A stretch of 64,000 nucleotides of DNA, taken from Caecitellus pseudoparvulus (lineage: Eukaryota > Bigyra: Bicosoecida). A model generated the notes under the pieces. That model had not been told where the DNA came from. It did not search any database and saw only the letters and a list, made by a program, of their open reading frames with translations. The position numbers and the translations under genes were made by a program. Position 1 is the first letter of the stretch, and every line of letters starts with the position of its first letter. The DNA is taken from positions 248,001 to 312,000 of the forward strand of contig CBFFRQ010000065.1 of the NCBI GenBank assembly GCA_965644315.1. The letters are read 5' to 3'. Positions 53,789 to 63,212 of this stretch are shown here, piece by piece.

Positions 53789-56700
53789 ATGTCAGGTTCG
53801 CGGCACCAGAAGAGCAGCCGATCGCGGCATGCCAATCCGCAGAGCCAGGGCGACAGTAGTTCTCCTCCAAGTGCAGCATACCGACAAGTCACCCAGGCAG
53901 GCGGCCCAGACACTGGCAGGTCACGAATACCTGCTGATGCCGTGGCAGCGCAAGCTTTGTCCAGGGCTGGTGCTGCCCCAGGCTTTGCAGGGAACAACTT
54001 GCACTCAGGCAGCGTGGCTGCCATGGTGCGGTCAGCGGCTTCGGATCTCTCGCACGCCAAGCGGCGCATCAGGCAGCTGAAGGCGGAGAGTCGCCTGGTG
54101 GCGGCGGCCAAGCGGCAGTTCGAAGCGCAGGCCGAGCGACCCCTGGCTGGGGCTGCGGTCGTCTCGCAGCAAGCCCGCCGTGGGTACTCGCCAGCTGCCC
54201 GTGGGCAACGGTCTGAGTCAGCGACAGATCACCGCAGGGATGGCGCCAGGGGCAGTCCGCCCCCCCGCGCTTCGTCAGCTGCCGATGCGCACTCCGTGCT
54301 TGGGTCTCACCTGCATGGGTCGGTCGCGGATGCGAGGGGCATGACGGCAGCCCAGAAGGCAGCCACGCCTGTGGATGTGCACCTGAAGGGCACTCTCCTC
54401 GACTGGGAGCGTCTGCAGCGACAGCACCAGGAACAGGGCGCTCTGCAGGCTGCGGGAGGTCGCATCGTCGGCGAGGGTTCCATCCCCGAGGCGTACGCTG
54501 CCTCGCGACAGCAGCCAGGTGAGCGAGGAGTGCCAGGGCGCCAAACGCCTCAGGCGGGTGCTGCAGTTGCCAGTGCTGCTCCGGCAACCACTGCTGCAGC
54601 CAGCGCCCCTGCCACTGTCGCTGGCACTCCCGTGTCCAGCTCCGCTGTGGACTCACAAGCCAGCGCCTTCCTCGGACACGCACTGCCGACGGCAGTGCTG
54701 GCCAACCCCGCCCTCGGCATGCACCAAGCAAGTGCGGACCCCCTTGATGCCCTCTTTGAGTCGGCCCACGGTCTGCGCACATCAGGCTCGCTGGCTCTGG
54801 GCCCAGGTACCTCTGGCGCCGGGCAGCCTGTGACGGAGCCAAGGCAGCACTACGTGTCTCCGGCAGAGACGGCAGCTGTGGCCGCGCTGCAGGCTCTGCA
54901 GCCGGGCTCTGCAGCGTACGAGGCACAACTGCAGCATGTCGTGGCTTTGGCCAAGTTGCGGTTCAAGCAGGAGCAATTGGAGCAGGAATCAGCGCTGGCA
55001 CGAACACGGGCCCGACTGGCGAGGGAGACCATTGAGATGGAGCGCGAGTACGAACACGAACACTGGGTGCTGGCGCAGAAGCGCCAGTACAAGCAGCGAC
55101 GCATCCTGGCAGCTGTGGAGGAGTCTCTCCGGGGCGGGGTGTTGGCGCCACCCCCTGCCGAGCAGGCAGCGAGCTTTGCCGAACGCGCGAAGCTGCCGCC
55201 CCCCGCCCAGCATGTGATGGTGGGGGGTGGAGCCCCAGGGCAAGCTGTCTACGCAGCTGGGCAGCCCGTGGCCCACCCGCCACACGCATCCCTTCGTGGC
55301 TCCCGTGCTGGCACGGCCTCCTCCGCCTCCTCCCATGAGGCCAGCTCCGACAGCGAGGTGGAAGGCGCGCCACGGAGGTCAGGTCGCCATGGTCGGCGTA
55401 GGCGGCGCGGCAGGGGTCGCCGTAGGGGCCGTGGGCGGTACTACGACTCCGAGGCAGAAGAGGAAGCCCGTGAGGCCAAGGCCGCTGCAGAGACGCTGCG
55501 GGCGGAGCGGGCTGCCCTGGCTGCCCAGCTGGAGGCCAAGGGTGAGAGCTTCCAAGCCCAGCTGTTGCTGCTGGAGGGTGAGCGTGACCGCCTGCTGCGG
55601 GATGTGGAGGCGGCCAATGCCCGGGCAGCAGAAGCGTCGGCCGCGGCAGCTGCGGAGGCTGCGGCGGCTGCCGAGGCCGCACGGGGCAAGAGCCAGGCTG
55701 GGCACGCCCTGGAAAGCATCCAGGCCGATTTGACGGACATGATCGCCCAGCGCGACCAGCTGCGCGCCGACGCAGAGGCAGCGCGGGCGAAGGTGGGGAC
55801 CCTGACGGAAGCTGCCGAGAAGCTCCAGGCGGAGCACAGGAAACGCCTGGCCCAGGCGGAACAGGATGCACAAGCCCGGGTGGAGACCCTGAAAGAGGCG
55901 CTGGAAGACGCACACGCTGCGGCAGGTGCAGCAGCAGAGGAGGCACGTCGCCGGGCAGCTTCAGCGCAGGCAGCAGGGGCCCTCGCCGAGGAAGCCCGAC
56001 GCATCGCCGCTGCTTCCAGGGCGAGCACGCTGCCCCCGCCGCCCGCCACGCCTCCTGCGCACACCGGCCCGCCAGGACGCACGGGGCCCCGGTTCGAGGT
56101 ACCGGAAATGGCGGCCGGAGTCATTTCTGCAGCGTACAAGAAGTACGCACAGGGGCGGGGGGATCTGGAGGGGGCGCTGTCCGCCCGCAAGGCCGCCGCT
56201 GCTGCCGCAGCAGCTGCAGAGCAGGGCATGGTGCTGACGCGACCCGTCAGCCCCACCACCCAAGCCGCCCGGGACATTCAGCGGGCATACCGAGGGCACT
56301 TGGTGCGGCGCCTTAGGCGGCAGGCACAGCGCCCGCCCACCTCTGCGTCATCGGCATCCCAGTCAACAGACAAAGACAGAGGCCGCCTGTCCCTGGCTGC
56401 GCTGGCTGCCCGACGCGGGACGGCTATCGACGGGTATGCTGCCACGCGCGTGCAGGCCGCGTGGCGTGGTCGCCTGGCCCGCAAGCGCTTCCGTGTGTTG
56501 AAGGACGCGGCCGATGCGCGGGCACGCCTCATGGCCGACATGGTGGGGCCTGCTTTCATCCGCAAGCCCCCCGTCGCACCAGAGCCCACGGTGCTGCAGC
56601 CTGGCGACGGCTTTGACGTGTACGTGGACGGCGCGCGGTTCCTGCCTGACAACGTGACCATTTCCAAGGTCGTCATTCGGGCGCTGAACTCCTCCTTCAA

Positions 56701-58894
56701 GCCCGTGGGGCGCACGGTGGAAGGGCTGCCCAACCTGGACTCGGAAGTCATGTCGCCAGCCTTCGGGACGTACGTAGCGTACCGGTCCCGGTACAAAGGT
56801 GCCCAAGAAGGACCGGCTGGATCCCGCCGCACCCTGCTGCCCTTTGACCCCACCATGTGCCTTGTGTTCCGTGTGGACACGCTGGAGTCGCACACGTTCC
56901 AGCACCAAGTTGTTGGGTACGCGCTGCTGAACGCATTTGTGCGCCGCGGAGCCGAGTTCAACACGGAGCAGCCCACCAGTCTTCAGGATGGCATCGGCTG
57001 CACCCTGAACGAAGGCAGTTTCCAGATACCCCTGTTCCAGGGTCCGCCCTCTCGCGCCACAGCCCTCACTGCAGACACGCTGTACACCAGCGCTGCCAAG
57101 GTTCCGTGTGCGACGCTGCTCGTGCGCATCGTGCCAGTCAAGCGCGGGGCCAAGCTGCGAGGCATGTTGAAGGGGGTGGCGGGCGCCATCATGGCCCAGG
57201 CTCGCCTGGGAGTGCCCAGCCGCCCTGCCGAAGGCGACAGCAAAGGGGCCGACGGCCCGGGAGAGGAGGAAACTGAACAGATCAGTGCCATCACGCGGAA
57301 GCAGCTGCCCCGATCGCAGTGGAAGGCGGCAGGGCTGGAAGCCCCTGCACCTCTTTACTCCTCAACTGCGTACGACTCCTTCAGGTGCCGCCCCACGCCG
57401 AGCGAGCTGCAGCTGTACCCGAAACGCGCCGACATCGAGCCCCCCACGATCCGGGAGCTTTTGGAGGATTTCCACCTGGACGCAGCGGCTGCCGCGGAAG
57501 GCCTGGACGACGTCGGCCCCCCTCCTATCAGTGCCAGCTTGGAGGACATCCCGGAAGGGAAGTTCGGTGTTCCGCCCTCGCCCGGCTCCGACCCCGACTT
57601 GGTCAAGAAGTGGATCCGCATGCGCCTGAGGTCTCCGCCGTCCAGCATGCTGGACTACCGCTTCATGCTGCCATACGACCCCGAAGCCGGCATCTCTGTC
57701 TGTGTGGATGGCGTGTACAACACGCCCCGCAGCGAGAAGCTCGTGGCGGCGTTTCACTGCGTGGCGCCTTCTGCCGCCATGTACAGCCGCCCACCGAGCA
57801 TGCGAGGCACGGCCTTCACCTGTCGTCGCGAGTGGGACCTGAGCCAGAAGCACCAAGTGTTCGAGGAGGATTTCGTGGCCTACCGCAACATGGCGTTCGA
57901 CCCCAAGATGACTGTCATCCTGGATGTGCGGCGTGTGGTGCTGCGTCCGGCCCGCAAGCCCCGCACCGACGATCCCACTGCCCTGCTCCCCCCCGTGCAG
58001 CCTGGCATCACACCCGAAGCAGAGCTGCCGGCAGGCTCTGAGCATTTTCTCTCGGCACAAGGCAACGACCTGCAAGGTGGCCCTTTCGCGTTTTCGCACC
58101 TGCCAGCCGGCGCAGACGGGACCAAGTCCACTCTACCCAAAGTCTCCAAGTTCGAGGTGGACTTGGAGCCATATGGGTGGGGCCTGCTGCCTGTCTTTGA
58201 CATCGCGGGGGAGGGGTATGTCCAGCGCGGCGCCTTCCGGGTGCCCCTGCTGAAAGGAGCCCCTCCACGGGAGGTGGTCGTGGCATTGCAGCGGGGTCGA
58301 GGCCCCAAGCCCACCTCCACCGCACCCTACGCTCTCGAGATCCTCAAACGCGCCCTGGAGAGCAGTCGCATCTCGCCACCTGTGGAATTCCTGCCCAACG
58401 GCGGGGTGGTCATGGTGCGCGTCATGGACAGCCAGCTGGAGGGCATTGTGCGTGTCGGCACGTCCGTGTACAGGGACGATTACCTGCTGGACGCGGAGGT
58501 GGCGCAGCGCTGCTCCGTGCCGACGCAAGAACTGGAGACGCCGCCAGCGCCTCTGCTCAAGTCGGTGCTGCCTGGCGGGCTGCCACCTGGGCCAGTTGCC
58601 GACGCGGCCATCGCGCAGTGCATCGCCATGCGGTTGAACTGTGAATTCCTGACGGCCCGGGCTCAAACCCGCGCAAGCACAGTCCCCCACATCCTAAGCA
58701 TGGCCACCATGTCCCCCAGCATGCGCAGTGGAGCCTCGGCCCGCCCCAGCCTGGCCCCCTCCACCACCAGAGGGGGCCCCTCTGCCCGTCCCAGCCTGGC
58801 ACCTTCAACCACCGCGGGCGGCGCATCCAGCCGCCCGTCCGCCAGCATCTCCAGCTCGGCGGGGCGGGCCAGGGAGGGAACCCGGGACGTGTGA
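53789..58894 (+). CDS. IQ-motif and C2-like coiled-coil protein, 1,701 residues (CCDC17-like C-terminal part)
   Basis: A single exon opens at ATG 53789. The N-terminal ~350 residues are disordered and Ala/Ser-rich. Coiled coils lie at ~367-460 (AKLRFKQEQLEQESALART) and ~550-740, with an Arg/Gly-rich patch (RRRRGRGRRRGRGRYY) before the second. Two IQ motifs follow: ARDIQRAYRGHLVRRLRR (~825) and ATRVQAAWRGRLARKRF (~885). Then come two related C2-like regions. The first, at ~937-1,115, contains GFDVYVDGARFLPDNVTISKVVIR and VVGYALLNAF. The second, at ~1,290-1,500, contains SVCVDGVYNTP, EEDFVAYRNMAFDP and WGLLPVFDIAG. The 'DGARFLPDNVT' block is one I associate with CCDC17-like ciliary proteins. 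The C-terminus has short RPSLAPSTT repeats. A calmodulin-binding ciliary protein is inferred. Confidence 0.72.
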   Translation: MSGSRHQKSSRSRHANPQSQGDSSSPPSAAYRQVTQAGGPDTGRSRIPADAVAAQALSRAGAAPGFAGNNLHSGSVAAMVRSAASDLSHAKRRIRQLKAESRLVAAAKRQFEAQAERPLAGAAVVSQQARRGYSPAARGQRSESATDHRRDGARGSPPPRASSAADAHSVLGSHLHGSVADARGMTAAQKAATPVDVHLKGTLLDWERLQRQHQEQGALQAAGGRIVGEGSIPEAYAASRQQPGERGVPGRQTPQAGAAVASAAPATTAAASAPATVAGTPVSSSAVDSQASAFLGHALPTAVLANPALGMHQASADPLDALFESAHGLRTSGSLALGPGTSGAGQPVTEPRQHYVSPAETAAVAALQALQPGSAAYEAQLQHVVALAKLRFKQEQLEQESALARTRARLARETIEMEREYEHEHWVLAQKRQYKQRRILAAVEESLRGGVLAPPPAEQAASFAERAKLPPPAQHVMVGGGAPGQAVYAAGQPVAHPPHASLRGSRAGTASSASSHEASSDSEVEGAPRRSGRHGRRRRRGRGRRRGRGRYYDSEAEEEAREAKAAAETLRAERAALAAQLEAKGESFQAQLLLLEGERDRLLRDVEAANARAAEASAAAAAEAAAAAEAARGKSQAGHALESIQADLTDMIAQRDQLRADAEAARAKVGTLTEAAEKLQAEHRKRLAQAEQDAQARVETLKEALEDAHAAAGAAAEEARRRAASAQAAGALAEEARRIAAASRASTLPPPPATPPAHTGPPGRTGPRFEVPEMAAGVISAAYKKYAQGRGDLEGALSARKAAAAAAAAAEQGMVLTRPVSPTTQAARDIQRAYRGHLVRRLRRQAQRPPTSASSASQSTDKDRGRLSLAALAARRGTAIDGYAATRVQAAWRGRLARKRFRVLKDAADARARLMADMVGPAFIRKPPVAPEPTVLQPGDGFDVYVDGARFLPDNVTISKVVIRALNSSFKPVGRTVEGLPNLDSEVMSPAFGTYVAYRSRYKGAQEGPAGSRRTLLPFDPTMCLVFRVDTLESHTFQHQVVGYALLNAFVRRGAEFNTEQPTSLQDGIGCTLNEGSFQIPLFQGPPSRATALTADTLYTSAAKVPCATLLVRIVPVKRGAKLRGMLKGVAGAIMAQARLGVPSRPAEGDSKGADGPGEEETEQISAITRKQLPRSQWKAAGLEAPAPLYSSTAYDSFRCRPTPSELQLYPKRADIEPPTIRELLEDFHLDAAAAAEGLDDVGPPPISASLEDIPEGKFGVPPSPGSDPDLVKKWIRMRLRSPPSSMLDYRFMLPYDPEAGISVCVDGVYNTPRSEKLVAAFHCVAPSAAMYSRPPSMRGTAFTCRREWDLSQKHQVFEEDFVAYRNMAFDPKMTVILDVRRVVLRPARKPRTDDPTALLPPVQPGITPEAELPAGSEHFLSAQGNDLQGGPFAFSHLPAGADGTKSTLPKVSKFEVDLEPYGWGLLPVFDIAGEGYVQRGAFRVPLLKGAPPREVVVALQRGRGPKPTSTAPYALEILKRALESSRISPPVEFLPNGGVVMVRVMDSQLEGIVRVGTSVYRDDYLLDAEVAQRCSVPTQELETPPAPLLKSVLPGGLPPGPVADAAIAQCIAMRLNCEFLTARAQTRASTVPHILSMATMSPSMRSGASARPSLAPSTTRGGPSARPSLAPSTTAGGASSRPSASISSSAGRAREGTRDV

Positions 58895-58901
58895 GGGCAG
58901 G

Positions 58902-60490
58902 TCACTTCTTTTCAGCCAGGCCGACGATGGTGAGGGTCAGCGCGACAACTCCCATGGTGATGCCGAATGCAATCGTAGCCCAACCTGCCACCGCGCCGCG
59001 ACCGCACAGGTCCAGGTCCCAACTGTGCAATCCCGGCACCTGGTCCAGTCTCAGGTGCCCGGAGCCTTGCAGCAGCCCGTCCTTGGCCTTCTCCTCCTTC
59101 TCCTCCATCTGCTGCAGCTTCATGTACATGAGGCCAGGGAAGACGAAGATCTGCACCACGGCAGCTGTGCTGCCTGTGAAACTCAGTACGAGCTGGATGC
59201 CCTCCACCGCCATGGCCACCCCCATGGTGAGCAGGATGAACGCAGCCGTGAGTCCGTAGTACGTGAACCGTGCAGCCGTTGGAGTGGCCAGGCGCTGCTC
59301 CAGACTGCCGCACAGGCCGCCACATGCGCCGCCGGTGCTGTGGCGATGTGACTCAGTGGGGGACACCGCCCCGCCGTCCAGCCCCGTCCTGCCGGAGACA
59401 ACGTCTTCGTACGTAGGCGTGGGGGCGGTGAGAGTGGCGGTGGTGGCCATGCTGGGTGGTCCCAGCACCTCGCCGCTGACGATGGCGTCCCCTGCGCCCT
59501 CGCCCCACACAAGATCAGCCACGGCAATGCGCGCCACGAATTGCAGCAGCGGATAGGAGAAGATCGCTGTGGCAGCCAGGCAAGCGTGCACGACGTACAC
59601 ATCGGCGGATATTGTGAGGTTCTCGCTGATGTCACCCTTCGTGGCCGTGCCAAACATGAGGTACCCCAGCACACCCACCGGCAAGTACAGCGCCAGGCAC
59701 ACGACGAACGTGGCAGCAGCGATGCTGTCCATGCGGCCCAGGGAGGGCTTGTCCAGGCTGGCAAAGACCGGCACATACACCAAGTGGCACTGCAGGGCAA
59801 AGCAAATGATGGGCACGGACTTGAACACGTCGGGTGACAGGTTGAAAGCGACGGCAGACTCGGCCACGCCAGAGGAGTGCAGCGTCGTGCCGGCGTGATA
59901 CGCGACGTCCGCTGCCAGGTACACGATGGACACCACGGCCAGCACCGAGAAGGTCTCCAAGCTCTTCACGGACCGCATGAGGCACAGAGGCACGATGGGG
60001 AAGAGGGTGAAGAGCAAAATGACGAACTGCCTGTTCGCCAGGGGGGTGCCGTGCAGGGAGTCCACCTTGGACAGCAGCGACTCGAAGACTTGGTCGGAGA
60101 TGATGTTCAAGTACGCGACACAGGCGCCGAAGAGGTAAATGGTCATGCTGACGCTGATGAAGGTGCCTGCCCTCGGGCCCAGCATGGCCGCGACGAGGCC
60201 CTGGTACGACGTTTCCCGCGTCTTCATAGCCGCCATGCCCAGAATGTGCAGCGTGAGCCACATGATGGCTGCGAACGCTGCGCTGACAATGAAGCCCATC
60301 ACGTAGCCACACGCCATGAAGGCGAAGGGGAATGCCAAGACGCCCCCTCCGATGGCAGCATTGGCAAGGTTCGCCACAGCGCCTGCAGGGGCGGGGCGGG
60401 GTTCTGTGTTGCGTGCTTGGCGCACCGATTTCCGCAACTTCACTCACCGGCAAACGAGCTGCCACTTGGCTTATTCGCCGCGTCTGCCAT
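58902..60490 (-). CDS. amino-acid/auxin permease family (SLC38/AVT-like) transporter
   Basis: Exon 1 encodes MADAANKPSGSSFAG from ATG 60490, with donor G/gtgagt. The second exon starts GC GCT GTG after cctgcag, giving NLANAAIGGGVLAFPFAFMACG, the hallmark first helix of AAAP transporters. About 11 hydrophobic helices are visible across roughly 505 residues. A hydrophilic Ser/Thr/Gly-rich loop of about 70 residues lies between helices 9 and 10. Family members move neutral amino acids with protons or sodium across the plasma or vacuolar membrane; the substrate cannot be told from sequence. The intron carries TGCGGAAAT (minus strand, 60436-60428) a few bases after the donor. The stop is seven bases from that of the convergent IQ/C2 gene. 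Confidence 0.9.
60428..60436 (-). promoter_or_regulatory. TGCGGAAAT word in first intron of amino-acid transporter
   Basis: Exact match on the sense strand, about ten bases after the gtgagt donor of intron 1, so it is transcribed if the exon model is right. Confidence 0.45.
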
Positions 60491-60987
60491 GTGTAGCACG
60501 GCAAGGGTATGGGAAATTCAGATGCTAGCTTCACCTACGCTGCGAATAGGGCCAGAAACCTGACTTGTGGAGCCGATAGTAGTGGCTGGCTTGCAGAGCC
60601 TGGCTGGGCAAGCACTGGAAGCACCAAAGGAGCTGACCGTTCAAGTGAGGGTGCGCATACCACGGGTGTGGCTTGAAGATTATTCACGCCTTCCACCTGG
60701 CAATTCGTCAGATGGGGGGCTTTCCCCCTTCTTGCCCTCATGGGGGGGGAGATGCCTTGCTCGCAAGCATTGAGAGCCAGGCGAAGCCTTGCGCTGGCCC
60801 ATCAAAGTAAAACTGAAACCAGTGCCAAAACAGTCACTTCAACGCTGCCAGGATCATAGGCAGCACGATTGCGTGCTGATGCACTGCACGGCTTCGCTCA
60901 CCTTGCCTGGGGTTGTGGCTCAGGAAGCCTGTGCAGGTGCAGTGCAGTTGTTGCGGAAGTGACTGGGAAAGTGCCCCGGCGTCCGCC
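60491..60987. promoter_or_regulatory. divergent promoter region, amino-acid transporter / P2X
   Basis: No exon is recognised in this gap. TGCGGAAGT at 60952-60960, 28 bases before the P2X ATG, is a one-base variant of the recurring word. Confidence 0.4.
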
Positions 60988-62666
60988 ATGTGCAAGTGCC
61001 AGATGCCAGACTGGGACGAAGTATGTGCTTACAGCACGATGCGAGTGGTGAAGCTCCGGGACAGGCGACTGGGCCTCTTGAACGCATGTAGGTCGGGAGC
61101 CGCCCTGGCCACTGGTTCTGCTAGAGCGGGACCAATGCAGCCCCCCCCCGCCCCGTTCCCTGTGCAGTTTTCCAGCTGCTGATCTTGCTGTACATTGTTG
61201 TGCTGAACATCGTGCTGCTGCAGTCGTACCGGGCGGATGGGGAGCTTGTAGGCACGCTGCGGCTGCAGCTGCAGGCTCCTGCAGCAGAGTACCGTCGAAC
61301 TCCTGAGCAGTTGCCGTACTGTGGACACGGGGAGTACTTTTCAGACGGCGGGTGGCACCCACAGTACCCATGCAAGTACGACGATGCCCTGGAGGCGGTG
61401 TTCCCCTCTGTGGAGGCGAACGCTCTTTTCCTCACGACCCGCCAAGAGGACATCCAGCAGAACTTGCCACATGGCTGCCCCTCTCCAGACAGTTTGGACT
61501 GCTCCTACGTCACCAACGCGACGGAAACCTCCTACCTCGCCCAACCAGCGCTGTTCACGCTGTTGATTGACCACTCGGTCTCCGCGCCCAGCATTGACAT
61601 TTCAGACAGCGCCTTTCACATGGACGGCCGCATCGCGCCGCCTGGAACAGCGGGCTCTGCCGCAAATGATGGGGACGAGGCAAGCCTGTCGCCCTGCGAA
61701 GCCTACAGCGTCTTCCTGGACCCTCCCGCCGCGTGTGACACTGACGTCATCCATGTCGGCGTGAAGGACACCTTCGACATTGTACCCCTAGGCTCGCTCA
61801 TGATTGCCGCTGGCGTGCGCAGTCTGGACGCCAACCTCACTGACGCAGGCAGCCATGCAGGGGAGGCCCGGCGAAACTCAGGCAGTGTCTTCGTCGTCAC
61901 CATCAACTACGACAACTACGTCACATACTTCCCATCCGTCATCAAGTACGCGTACTCTGTCTCCGCCGTCAAGGCGACTGAGTTCAAGGCGCTGGAGACG
62001 CTGCCCGCGCCCGGCGCTTCCAAGACCTGGCGCCACATCATCAACCGACACGGCCTGCGTTTCATCTTCCTGCAGTCTGGGCGCCTGGGCGTGTTCTCCC
62101 TCCCCGCCCTCCTCGTCCAGCTGGTGTCCTCGTTCGGCCTCATCGCAGTGTCTTCCGCCATCGTGCAGTTCCTGGCCTTCAACGTCTTGGCCATGCGCTT
62201 CATCTACTCCCAGTACGCCACGGTCACATCGGTGGACTTCTCAGACATTGACCACATGGAGGCCAAGGAGCTCAAACGCTTCAAAAACCACGACCTCATC
62301 AACCCCCGACCTGCCATCTTTGCCCGCATCATTAGCTTTGAGGAGCGCGCAGCCTCTGCAGCCGCAGCTGGCCGTCCGTTCACTGCAGAGCAAGAGGAGT
62401 CCCTGCGCCATGCTGCGCAAGAGTCGAAACCTGTGTCTGTCGCGTCCCCCCTCTCCGAGCGGTCCATGTCTGGTTCCCGGACACCCTTGGAGTACGAGTC
62501 AGGCGTCAGCGAAGACGAAGGCACCGGCCCAGCCCGACAGCCGTGGGCCTCCAGGGCTGCCAGGGCCTCGGCCGCCGTGGCTGGTCCACGCCGCATTTCG
62601 AAGCAGAAAGGTGGCGTCAGCGAGCATTGGAGACCGACCGTCTTGAACAGGAGGGGTAAACCCTAA
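60988..62666 (+). CDS. P2X-type ligand-gated cation channel
   Basis: Exon 1 (60988-61087) and exon 2 (61168-62666) join in phase (GCA T/TT) to give 532 residues. The N-terminus carries YSTMR, the conserved Y-x-T-x-K/R gating motif, then KLRDRRLGLLN and TM1 (LLILLYIVVLNIVLL). A cysteine-containing ectodomain follows with protist P2X landmarks: EANALFLTTR, AQPALFTLLIDHS, and HGLRFIFLQSGRLGVFSLPALL leading into TM2 (LVSSFGLIAVSSAIVQFLAFNVL). The cytoplasmic tail is about 160 residues. P2X channels are ATP-gated trimers; in amoebae and algae they often sit on contractile vacuoles. The paired ATP-binding lysines expected after TM1 are not seen (TLRLQ instead), and the TM2 aspartate common in animal P2X is Gln. 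Ligand therefore uncertain. Confidence 0.9.
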
Positions 62667-63212
62667 GCGTGGCCGGGGACGTGCATGCATGGGCTGCGGG
62701 CGTGACTGCACTTTTTGCGGCATTCACTCTGTTGTTGGTTGGGAGTGTGTTACAGTGCGCACGTTGCTCAAAGCAGGGGGAGCAGTTGTGCTCAGTGGCT
62801 GGCGAGCGGGAGCAGTGAATGTGAGATTGAGTGCGGGAGCTATGGTTTGTAGCGCAGTGCGGCGTTCCTCGTCCTCTTCCTTGTGTGAACGCGGCAGGCA
62901 GGGGCAGGCAGGCGAAGGTGTGCCAGCTCAGCCGCAGTTCTCCCGCACGCTCCAGGTCGAGGTCTGTCCAGCTCGGTGTGCGGTGGCTATGTGTGAACCC
63001 CTGTACAGGGGGGGTGTGTGGGCCATGCAGCGGTGCAGTCCAGGCAGGTGCGGCATTGTCATGACTGCGCCAAAATAAACACTCATATTCTTCCATTAAC
63101 AAAGCATCGAGTCACAAGTGCCCTTGGCATAGTTTCCTCGACCTCCCGCACGGCAGCGTCGGAGTGTATTTGTTGGCGCCAGCACTTGCGCTATCCACAA
63201 CCCCACCACGCC
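62667..63212. other. spacer between P2X and ankyrin genes
   Basis: No gene is recognised in these 546 bases. An AATAAA-like hexamer (caaaataaac) near 63071-63080 could be a polyadenylation signal, although it is 400 bases after the P2X stop. Confidence 0.35.
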
